Assembly (NCBI GenBank): GCA_021802795.1
Contig: JAJZRH010000009.1
Coordinates: forward strand, 1-12,080
Direction of reading: 5' to 3'
Source of the DNA: a bacterium
Lineage (GTDB): Bacteria; Patescibacteriota; Minisyncoccia; Phycocordibacterales; Phycocordibacteraceae
DNA: 12,080 nucleotides
The notes below the pieces were generated by a model. It was not told the origin of the DNA and ran no database searches. It saw nothing but the letters and a program-made list of their open reading frames with translations. Shown here piece by piece: positions 6,311-12,080 of this stretch. The position numbers and the translations under genes are program-made. Each line of letters opens with the position of its first letter. The first letter of the stretch is position 1.

Positions 6311-6339
6311 ATCCTAGCACGGTATTTTGCCCTCCGCAA
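6311..6339 (-). promoter_or_regulatory. Candidate promoter of the rpsF-ssb-rpsR cluster
   Basis: On the minus strand, TTGCGG (6339-6334) and TAGGAT (6316-6311) are exactly 17 bases apart. The -10 is preceded by TGC, making an extended -10 (TGCTAGGAT). It ends 9 bases before the rpsF ATG, so the leader would be only about 2-3 bases. The 10-mer GTGCTAGGAT recurs in front of the AI-2E family gene. Confidence 0.5.
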
Positions 6340-6347
6340 GGACGATT

Positions 6348-7151
6348 TCAGGCCGACAGGCCGAAGAGGCGGCGCGCATTCTGGAGGAGCGCCACGCGAA
6401 CGGTTTCGGGGTCCTCCCCTCGAATCTCTGCGATTTTTGCGACGACCTCGATGACGGCGAGCGGGTCGTTGCGCTTCCCTCGCCGGCTCGCCGGCGCAAG
6501 ATAGGGAGCATCGGTCTCCGAGAGGATATTCTCGAGCGGCGTAGCGCGTATGACCGCATCGTAGTCGCGCGCGAAGGTGATGACTGCGGTGAACGAGACC
6601 GTGAAGCCGAGCTCGCGGAGCGCCTCTTCCTCCTCGACGCCGCCCACGAAGAAGTGAGCATCGCCGCGCAGATCCGGGTGCCGAGTCTTCGCCTCCTTCA
6701 GTATTTCTATCAAATCGCGGTACGTATCCATCGTTCCTTTTGAGGGGCGCGGGTGGAGGATGAGCGGCTTGTCGAGTTCGCCGGCGAGCTCGATATGTTT
6801 TCGTAAAATTTCCTTTTGCTTGTCTTTGACTTCATCGTTCACCTCCGTCGGACGAAAGTAATCCAGCCCACACTCCCCTATCGCGACGACTTTCGGGTGC
6901 GTCGCGAGCGCACGATACGCTGCCGCATCAAACACTTCGTCCGCAACGCGGTTCGGGTGGAGGCCGACGGAAGCGAACAGATGCTCATACTTCTCCGCGA
7001 GCGCTACCGCCTTCTGCGAGGATTCTAAATCCACACCGACGACGATGCCGACGACGCCTTCCTCACGCATTCGCGCGATAAGTTCCGCATCATCCTCCGC
7101 ATATTGCTCGAGCTGCACGTGACAGTGCGCGTCTATGTATCTGACGTTCAT
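6348..7151 (-). CDS. TatD-family metal-dependent hydrolase
   Basis: TatD enzymes are TIM-barrel, metal-dependent hydrolases of the amidohydrolase superfamily; characterised members are 3'-5' exonucleases on DNA or RNA. The protein is 267 residues, the usual size. Metal ligands are all in place: His9 and His11 in IDAHCH, Glu93 in IGECGLDYF, His133 in LILHPRP, His166 in GDAHFF, and Asp214 in SETDAPYLAP. Two details differ from the commonest forms: PRPS follows His133, where many members have SRDA, and HFFVGG replaces HCFSG. Its ATG overlaps the metG stop as ATGA, so it is probably translated by coupling to metG. The specific substrate cannot be told from sequence, so I give no gene symbol. Confidence 0.93.
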   Translation of the reverse strand: MNVRYIDAHCHVQLEQYAEDDAELIARMREEGVVGIVVGVDLESSQKAVALAEKYEHLFASVGLHPNRVADEVFDAAAYRALATHPKVVAIGECGLDYFRPTEVNDEVKDKQKEILRKHIELAGELDKPLILHPRPSKGTMDTYRDLIEILKEAKTRHPDLRGDAHFFVGGVEEEEALRELGFTVSFTAVITFARDYDAVIRATPLENILSETDAPYLAPASRRGKRNDPLAVIEVVAKIAEIRGEDPETVRVALLQNARRLFGLSA

Positions 7152-8587
7152 ATCCTCGGGAACAAGTTCTCGGGTTTTTTGTTTTCGCGTATAGCGGCCG
7201 AAATTGTTTCAGCAGTCGATGGCATGAAGGGAGAGAGCATACTCGAGATGGAAGACAGATCCTTCACACAACGTTCAATCATGTCCTGGCCCTTTTTTGG
7301 ATCCTCTTTCACGATTGCAAATGGTTTCTCGCTCGTGATGCGCGTATCAAGCTCCGCGATACGTTCCCAGACAATGTCCATCGCCTTGTTGAATTGAAAA
7401 TTCTCTATCGCTTCCACATATTCGGCAGGAAACGTTCCCGATACGTCAATCTCGCGCGGTCCGAGATTGTCCTCCGCAAGCTTCATCACGCGCGCGACGA
7501 GGTTCCCGAGACCGTTCGTGAGGTGCGCGGTATATGCGTCCTTAAACCCTTCGCGCGTGATATCGCCGTCTTCGAATGGCGATATGTGCCGCAGGAGGAA
7601 GTAGCGTACCGTATCGGTACCATAGGTCTCGATAAGTTCCTCGGGGTCAATGACGTTCCCGAGCGTCTTTGACATCTTCTTCCCGCCCGAGGTGATGAAA
7701 CCATGGACGAAAATGGACTTCGGGAGCGGGAGTCCCGCAGACAGAAGCATCGCCGGCCATATCGCTGCATGAAAACGCAGGATGTCCTTCCCAATAATGT
7801 GCACATCAGCCGGCCAAAATTCCTTGTAGAGTGCATCATCGCGGCCGAACCCGAGTGCGGTGACGTAGTTAGCGAGAGCGTCGCACCACACATACATGAC
7901 CTGCGAATCGTCTCCGGGTACGGGAACGCCGAGCCCTTCCGGCCAACTTGCTTTGCGCGGACGTGAGAAGCTGATGTCTTCCAATCCACTCTCGATAAAT
8001 GTCAGTATCTCCTTCTTGCGCGTGTGCGGAACGATGCGCAATTCATCGCTCTCAATTTTCTGGCGTATGACGTCCGCGTACTTGGAAAGCCGGAAAAAAT
8101 AATTCTCTTCGCTCAACCGTTCCGGCGGGGTGCCGTGGTCGGGGCACTTCCCGTCTACGAGGTCCTTCTCGGTCACGAATGCTTCGTGACCGACGCAGTA
8201 GAGCCCGGTATATTCCTTTTTGTATAAATCGCCGGAGTCGGAAATCATATTCCAAAGCGCCTGTGCGCCCGGCCAGTGAACCTTTGCGTCGGTAGTGCGG
8301 ATGAACTGGTCGTATGAAATATCAAGAGACGAGTAGAGCTTCATAAAATTCTGCACGATTCCGTCAAGGAACACTAGCGGCTCAACGCCAGCAACAGCGG
8401 CCGCGTCGATCATTTTCTGAGTATTCTCGTCGGAACCGGCGAGGAAGTAGACTTTCTCGTTTGCGAGTTTATGCGAGCGCGCGAGAGCATCAGCGAGCGT
8501 CATAGTATACGCATGCCCAAGATGGAGCTTCGCGTTTGGATAGAAAATAGGGGTAGTGAGGTAGAAAGTTTTTTTCACGTTAGGCAT
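7148..8587 (-). CDS. metG: Methionyl-tRNA synthetase
   Basis: The enzyme charges tRNA-Met with methionine (class Ia). From the ATG at 8587 it has 479 residues, a compact form without the C-terminal EMAPII-like tRNA-binding domain. The HIGH signature is HLGH at 22-25 and the KMSKS loop is KMSKT at 304-308. The connecting-peptide knuckle reads CVGH (131-134) and CPDH (148-151), an unusual CxxH/CxxH arrangement. At 51-58 the usual GTDEHG-like segment is GSDENTQK. The frame stays open to 8701, but the extra residues lie inside the upstream gene and are Arg/Ser-rich, so they are not used. The start overlaps the AI-2E family gene by 8 bases and the TGA stop overlaps the tatD start by 4. A GTG three codons later is an alternative start. 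Confidence 0.97.
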   Translation of the reverse strand: MPNVKKTFYLTTPIFYPNAKLHLGHAYTMTLADALARSHKLANEKVYFLAGSDENTQKMIDAAAVAGVEPLVFLDGIVQNFMKLYSSLDISYDQFIRTTDAKVHWPGAQALWNMISDSGDLYKKEYTGLYCVGHEAFVTEKDLVDGKCPDHGTPPERLSEENYFFRLSKYADVIRQKIESDELRIVPHTRKKEILTFIESGLEDISFSRPRKASWPEGLGVPVPGDDSQVMYVWCDALANYVTALGFGRDDALYKEFWPADVHIIGKDILRFHAAIWPAMLLSAGLPLPKSIFVHGFITSGGKKMSKTLGNVIDPEELIETYGTDTVRYFLLRHISPFEDGDITREGFKDAYTAHLTNGLGNLVARVMKLAEDNLGPREIDVSGTFPAEYVEAIENFQFNKAMDIVWERIAELDTRITSEKPFAIVKEDPKKGQDMIERCVKDLSSISSMLSPFMPSTAETISAAIRENKKPENLFPRI

Positions 8588-9638
8588 TTTTGTGTTCGCG
8601 TCGCTTGCGCTTATCAAAATCCGTGATGAGTTCCAGCACAACCGCCGCCACCGGCACGGACAAAAGGACGCCGAGGAAGCCCGCGAGCGTGTAGCCCGCA
8701 ATGAGCGCCACGATAACCAGGAGCGGCGGGATGCCGACGATCTTCTTCACGATGAGCGGATAGATGAGATTCGATTCGAACTGGTTCACCACGATGAAGA
8801 GGCCGGCGACGATGAGGCCGAGCGGCACGCCGCCGTTGCTGTAGCCCACGACCGCGGCGGCCGTGCCCGCGATAAGCGAGCCGAAGACCGGGATGATCTC
8901 CGCTATCGCCGTGAACACGGAGAGCAAAAGCGCGTATGGGATGCCGATGATGAGGAGGCCGAGATACACCAGGATGGCGACGATGACCGAGAGCAGTATC
9001 TGCCCCTGCATCCAGAGCCCTATCTTCTTCTGCGAGCGCTTCCAGAGGTCCACGGAGTACTCCTCATAGGCGACCGGCATCACCATGCGGAGGAAATCAT
9101 CCACGCCGGTGTCCTGGAGCGCAAAATAGAACGAAAGCACGATAACGAGCACGAGCGAGAAGATGCCGCCGAAGAATGTCACAAAGAGTTGGACCACGCC
9201 GCCGGAACCCGCCGTGAAGACCGCTTGGAGCGAGAAGAGCGTCTGCAGGAACGACTGTATCCCCCCTTGTCCGCCGGCGAGGCCGGCCGCGTTCGTGATG
9301 CCCGAGAACGGCGATACCGAATTGATCGTGTCGAGATACTTCGGCATTGCGGAGAGGAATCCGGCTGCATCCGCGATGATGGGCGGGAAGAAGAAGTAGA
9401 GGAGCGCGAAGACCGAACCGAACGTGAGCACGTAGACGAGCAGAGCCGCCACGAAGCGCGGTATGCGGTGGCGGATGAAGAACGCCACGCCCGGCTCAAT
9501 GGCCGAGGCAATGACGATGGCGGTCAGCACCAGGAGAGCGAGGTCGCGCAAAAGCCAAAAGACATAGGCGCCCGCCATGATGAGAAGCGCGGCGAAAAAA
9601 GTGCCCGGCGTGATGGAAATGTTGATTTCCTTGTTCAT
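8580..9638 (-). CDS. AI-2E/PerM-family membrane protein
   Basis: The family (PF01594) contains TqsA, proposed to export autoinducer-2, and PerM-like proteins, some reported as sodium/proton antiporters; the substrate cannot be assigned here. The protein is 352 residues with about eight hydrophobic segments. Two helices lie near the N-terminus (about 13-31 and 34-52), a third at 61-86 is followed by a long loop to about 145, and several helices fill 146-335. The diagnostic C-terminal motifs are present: ALLLSVFTAIAEIIPVFGSL, a NQFESNLIYPLIVKKIVGIPP stretch (near 285-305) and a GFLGVLLSVPVAAV final helix. It lies 33 bases after glyS and overlaps metG. A GTGCTAGGAT motif stands 7 bases before its ATG, suggesting its own leaderless promoter. 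Confidence 0.9.
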   Translation of the reverse strand: MNKEINISITPGTFFAALLIMAGAYVFWLLRDLALLVLTAIVIASAIEPGVAFFIRHRIPRFVAALLVYVLTFGSVFALLYFFFPPIIADAAGFLSAMPKYLDTINSVSPFSGITNAAGLAGGQGGIQSFLQTLFSLQAVFTAGSGGVVQLFVTFFGGIFSLVLVIVLSFYFALQDTGVDDFLRMVMPVAYEEYSVDLWKRSQKKIGLWMQGQILLSVIVAILVYLGLLIIGIPYALLLSVFTAIAEIIPVFGSLIAGTAAAVVGYSNGGVPLGLIVAGLFIVVNQFESNLIYPLIVKKIVGIPPLLVIVALIAGYTLAGFLGVLLSVPVAAVVLELITDFDKRKRREHKNA

Positions 9639-9645
9639 TAGGGAA

Positions 9646-9674
9646 ATCCTAGCACACTCTGTACATTCTGATTA
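9646..9674 (-). promoter_or_regulatory. Candidate promoter of the AI-2E family gene
   Basis: Minus-strand TAGGAT (9651-9646), preceded by TGC as an extended -10, ends 7 bases before the ATG at 9638, so the expected transcript starts at the ATG itself. The matching -35 at 17 bases is TAATCA, only three of six consensus positions and overlapping the glyS stop. Support comes mainly from the identical 10-mer before rpsF. Confidence 0.4.
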
Positions 9675-10997
9675 TTCGATGGCGGAACGGATGCGGTCCG
9701 CCGCTTCGGCGACTGTGAGCCGCTCCTGTTCCCCCGAATCGCGATGGCGGAGCGTAACCGTACCCTCGAGTTCCGGATGTTCGCCGAGCGTATCAAAATC
9801 TATGGTGACGCAGAACGGCGTGCCGATCTCATCTTGCCGGCGGTAGCGCTTGCCGATGTTGCCGTTATCGTCCCACGCGATGGCCGGATGCACTTTCTGC
9901 AATTCCGCGCGCACGTCGCGCGCCTTCTCCACGAGTTCCGGTTTATTTTTCAGGAGCGGCGAGACCATCGCTTTGACCGGCGCGACCTTCGGCGCGAGCG
10001 CGAGGTACGTGCGCGTCTCGCCGCCCATGTCATCCTCGCGGTATGCACTTGCGAGTATTGCGAGCACCGTGCGGTCGACGCCCAAGGACGGCTCAATGAC
10101 GTGCGGGATGAACTTCTCCTTCGTTTCTTCATCCAGGTATGAAAGTTCCGCGCCGGACGCGTTTGCATGCGCAGAGAGATCAAAGTCGGTGCGGTACGCA
10201 AGGCCCCACAACTCTTTGCGGCCGAACGGGTAATCGAATTCAAAATCAATGGTGCGCTTGCTGTAATGCGCGCGGTCCCCCTCGGGGACTTCCAGCTCGT
10301 GCACTTTATCCTGCGGAATGCCGACCGCTTCCGCGAACAGATGCATCATCTTCCGCCATTCTTCGAATGCCTGTTCCCATTCGGACGGCTGGACGAAGTA
10401 CTCCACTTCCATTTGTGAAAGCTCGCGGAGGCGGAATATGAAATCGCGCGGCGCGATCTCATTCCGGAACGCCTTCCCTATCTGCGCGATGCCGAACGGG
10501 AGCTTGGGGTGCATGGAGTCCACCACGCTCTTGAAGTTCGCGAATATGCCGCCGGCGGTCTCGGGACGCAGATACACCGTCGCGGAATCGTCTTCCATCG
10601 CGCCCGCGTGCGTCTTGAACATCATATTGAACTGCCGCGCATCGCCGAGACTGCCGCCGCACTCGGGGCATTTCTCTTTGTCATCGAGGTGGTCGGCGCG
10701 GAAACGTTTTTTGCACTTCTCGCACTCGACGAGCGGGTCCGAGAAACCGGACACATGGCCGCTTGCCTCCCAGATCTTCGGATTCATGAGTATCGCCGCG
10801 TCCACGCCGTACATATCGTCGCGGGAGTCCCGGAACATCTGGAGCCACAAACGTTCCACATTCTCCTTCAGCCGGACGCCCATCGGGCCGTAGTCGAACG
10901 TGCCGGCAAGGCCGCCATATATTTCCGACCCCGGGAACACGAACCCGCGCCGCTTGGCGAGCGAGACAATCTTTTCCATCAGTTCCGAGTCCTTCAT
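9672..10997 (-). CDS. glyS: Glycyl-tRNA synthetase, single-chain (alpha2) type
   Basis: A class II synthetase that charges tRNA-Gly; this is the eukaryote-like homodimeric type (also named glyQS), not the alpha-beta GlyQ/GlyS form. It has 441 residues. Near the N-terminus FDYGPMG (residues 34-40) marks the fold. Residues 92-113 are a zinc knuckle (CEKC and CPEC). Motif 2 is FRNEIAPRDFIFRLREL (177-193) and motif 3 is EPSLGVDRTVLAIL (302-315). The anticodon-binding domain begins about residue 331 (LALAPKVAPVKAMV) and runs to the end. There is no long N-terminal WHEP or other extension. It is the first gene of the co-directional run. No Shine-Dalgarno sequence precedes the ATG; the leader holds a small CTTAG/CTAAG dyad. 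Confidence 0.97.
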   Translation of the reverse strand: MKDSELMEKIVSLAKRRGFVFPGSEIYGGLAGTFDYGPMGVRLKENVERLWLQMFRDSRDDMYGVDAAILMNPKIWEASGHVSGFSDPLVECEKCKKRFRADHLDDKEKCPECGGSLGDARQFNMMFKTHAGAMEDDSATVYLRPETAGGIFANFKSVVDSMHPKLPFGIAQIGKAFRNEIAPRDFIFRLRELSQMEVEYFVQPSEWEQAFEEWRKMMHLFAEAVGIPQDKVHELEVPEGDRAHYSKRTIDFEFDYPFGRKELWGLAYRTDFDLSAHANASGAELSYLDEETKEKFIPHVIEPSLGVDRTVLAILASAYREDDMGGETRTYLALAPKVAPVKAMVSPLLKNKPELVEKARDVRAELQKVHPAIAWDDNGNIGKRYRRQDEIGTPFCVTIDFDTLGEHPELEGTVTLRHRDSGEQERLTVAEAADRIRSAIE

Positions 10998-11134
10998 AAA
11001 ATTTACTTAGTGCTAAGAGTGCGGCAAAAAGCTCCCAAACGCAAGGCGATTACTACCAAGCGAGCTGAGTGACAAAGCATGTCCGCATGCATTTGTCCGA
11101 AGCAAGCGCAGGGAGGAAGCTCGGCTTTGCGAGC
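10998..11134. other. Gene-free spacer between glyS and the repeat-protein gene
   Basis: These 137 bases hold the glyS leader and the 3' region of the upstream minus-strand gene. I find no credible open frame and no tRNA features such as a T-arm GTTCGA. What is visible is a dyad CTTAG-TG-CTAAG at 11007-11018 and the two stem-loops listed separately. The TTGGGA/TAGCAC pair on the minus strand (17-base spacing) is a very weak promoter candidate for glyS. Confidence 0.5.
11072..11096. other. Stem-loop in the glyS upstream spacer
   Basis: ACAAAGCATG and CATGC-A-TTTGT pair as a 10-bp stem with a single bulged A and a TCCG loop. The TGTCCG hexamer occurs twice (11080-11085 and 11095-11100). There is no adjacent T-run, so it is not a canonical terminator; it may be an attenuator-like or protein-binding element. 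Confidence 0.4.
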
Positions 11135-11136
11135 TT
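11117..11136 (-). terminator. Weak hairpin at the 3' end of the repeat-protein gene
   Basis: AAGCTCG and CGAGCTT form a perfect 7-bp stem with a 6-base loop, overlapping the TAA stop (11137-11135) of the minus-strand repeat-protein gene. Its placement suggests transcript-end protection or termination, but no U-tract follows it. Confidence 0.4.
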
Positions 11137-12080
11137 ATTGCACAGTTGAGTTGCTTGAGACATACCCCGGGTCGCGCGTCGTCTCGGTGGTCACCGGATC
11201 GGCGCTCGCGGCGACCGTCACGCCGGCGAAGCGGTCATACCCGGAGAACGATACGGCCCCGGTCAGAAGCGGCGCGCTCCCCTTCTGCGAGGTCGACGGC
11301 GTGAACGACACCTGGAACGCGCCCTGGGCGCTTCCGCCCTGCGCGAGGTCGCCGATATTCCACGTGACGGTGCGGGAGGAGGTGTCGTATGAGAAAGTCC
11401 CGCTACCGGCGGTCACGCCGGTGTAGGAGACGTATCCCGGCAAAGTCGCGGTGACCGTGCCGCCCGCTACCGCGCTTCCCCTGTTTTGCGCCGTCCATTG
11501 AATGGCATACGTCGTCGCTTGATTGGCGCGCGGCGGTATGGGGCCGCTGTTGTTGAAAGGTCCGGACGAGTGGAGCGAGAACGCGGAGAGCGCGACGGCC
11601 GTTGCGACTTTGAACGTTTTCGTAACGGACGAATTCACCGTCTCCGGCACATTCGTCTGTCCGATGCGCGTGCCCGACACCGACACGGTGAAATTCACGG
11701 TCGGCGAGGGGCCGAGCGCCCCCGCCGGAAGCGTCGAAAAACTGAATGCGCCGATGCCGGAGGCGCCGGGAGCAAGCGAAGCGAGAGAAGGGTCGGTATC
11801 CGTGCTGAATACGATCGTATGGTCTGCGGAGCGATAAAAACCGCTCGTGGTCTGGATGCTGTTGTAATCGATCGCCGAACCCGAGAGCGATATGGCAACG
11901 ATCGCATTCGTGACGCTCGTCGCAAGCGTGTTGGAGTACGATACGGTAACGCTCTGGGTGCTTCCGGGAGCGATCGTTGCGGCCCCCGACGTGTCGCCAT
12001 TGAGCGCGAGCGTCGTATCAATAAAGGGCGCCGCTATGGTGACCGTTGCATCTTGGGTCATATACGACACGGAAAGCGTT
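11135..12080 (-). CDS. Surface beta-sandwich repeat protein (DUF11-like), N-terminus outside window
   Basis: The frame is open to the window edge, so the 314 visible residues are only the C-terminal part. They are Ser/Thr/Ala/Gly-rich, lack cysteine and form two tandem modules of roughly 140-150 residues. The first has VTVSYSNTLATSVTNA and a GFYRSADHTIVF strand followed by LASLAPGASGIGAFSF. The second has TTYAIQWTAQNRGSA, then ATLPGYVSYTGVTAGSGTFS and RTVTWNIGDLAQGGSAQGAF. Both follow the DUF11 (PF01345) pattern of a tYtit.tN.G strand, then LP...v, then a W.ig.LapG.sa turn. There is no membrane helix, LPXTG or other anchor at the C-terminus, which ends STVQ. An extracellular structural or adhesion role is inferred from the family. 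The apparent GTG start at 12070 is just an internal valine. Confidence 0.8.
   Translation of the reverse strand, partial: TLSVSYMTQDATVTIAAPFIDTTLALNGDTSGAATIAPGSTQSVTVSYSNTLATSVTNAIVAISLSGSAIDYNSIQTTSGFYRSADHTIVFSTDTDPSLASLAPGASGIGAFSFSTLPAGALGPSPTVNFTVSVSGTRIGQTNVPETVNSSVTKTFKVATAVALSAFSLHSSGPFNNSGPIPPRANQATTYAIQWTAQNRGSAVAGGTVTATLPGYVSYTGVTAGSGTFSYDTSSRTVTWNIGDLAQGGSAQGAFQVSFTPSTSQKGSAPLLTGAVSFSGYDRFAGVTVAASADPVTTETTRDPGYVSSNSTVQ

Noticed and set aside
8588..8701. N-terminal extension of metG to 8701
   Set aside because: The added residues are Arg/Ser/Cys-rich, lie inside the AI-2E family gene and precede the standard MetRS start just before the HIGH region.
8592..9641. 349-codon plus-strand frame opposite the AI-2E family gene
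   Set aside because: Its product is almost wholly charged residues (RHDE), the reverse-strand image of hydrophobic membrane codons.
10998..11134. tRNA or riboswitch in the longest spacer
   Set aside because: No T-arm, acceptor pairing or known leader consensus could be traced by eye; only two simple hairpins are present.
1..12080. Recoded UGA (glycine) as in Gracilibacteria/SR1
   Set aside because: UGA ends metG and the sigma gene in positions that give normal protein lengths, and no core gene contains an in-frame UGA.

Overview
The window looks like part of a Candidate Phyla Radiation (Patescibacteria) genome, most likely a relatively GC-rich Parcubacteria lineage such as Kaiserbacteria. 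The phylum-level call rests on short, dense, core genes, an unusual EF-P tip loop, mostly absent Shine-Dalgarno sequences, heptameric AT-rich spacers and a surface protein with DUF11-like repeats. The finer placement is an inference from memory of such genomes. UGA ends both metG and the sigma-factor gene and never interrupts a reading frame, so the recoded UGA=Gly code of Gracilibacteria/SR1 does not apply.

Layout. Positions 1-3483 (+): the 3' part of ftsK (DNA translocase), a small membrane-anchored or secreted Ig-like protein, an AT-rich spacer made of 7-bp repeats in inverted orientation, and recA. Positions 3480-4395 (-): an ECF-like sigma-70 factor and an overlapping two-helix membrane protein; the latter converges on recA so closely that one CTAG gives both stop codons. 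Positions 4459-5034 (+): efp, divergent from the sigma gene and closed by a strong hairpin terminator at 5073-5098 that also serves the opposite strand. Positions 5111-10997 (-): a long co-directional run, in transcription order glyS (GlyRS), an AI-2E/PerM-family membrane protein, metG, a TatD-family hydrolase, rpsF, ssb and rpsR. Several of these overlap or nearly touch. Positions 11135-12080 (-): the C-terminal part of a large beta-sandwich repeat protein whose start lies outside the window.

How the genes fit together. Most of the window is housekeeping: chromosome segregation and recombination (FtsK, RecA, SSB), translation (EF-P, S18, S6, MetRS, GlyRS) and nucleic-acid or metal-dependent hydrolysis (TatD). 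The sigma factor and its membrane partner form the only obvious regulatory unit. The less ordinary material is in control regions and details: two intergenic arrays with a 7-bp period, an identical 10-mer GTGCTAGGAT placed 7-9 bases before two start codons (candidate leaderless promoters), an EF-P without the usual modifiable lysine at its tip, and a MetRS with CxxH/CxxH in place of the usual cysteine knuckle. I saw no tRNA, rRNA, CRISPR array or mobile element, and no gene-free stretch exceeds 300 bases; the longest is 137 bases at 10998-11134.
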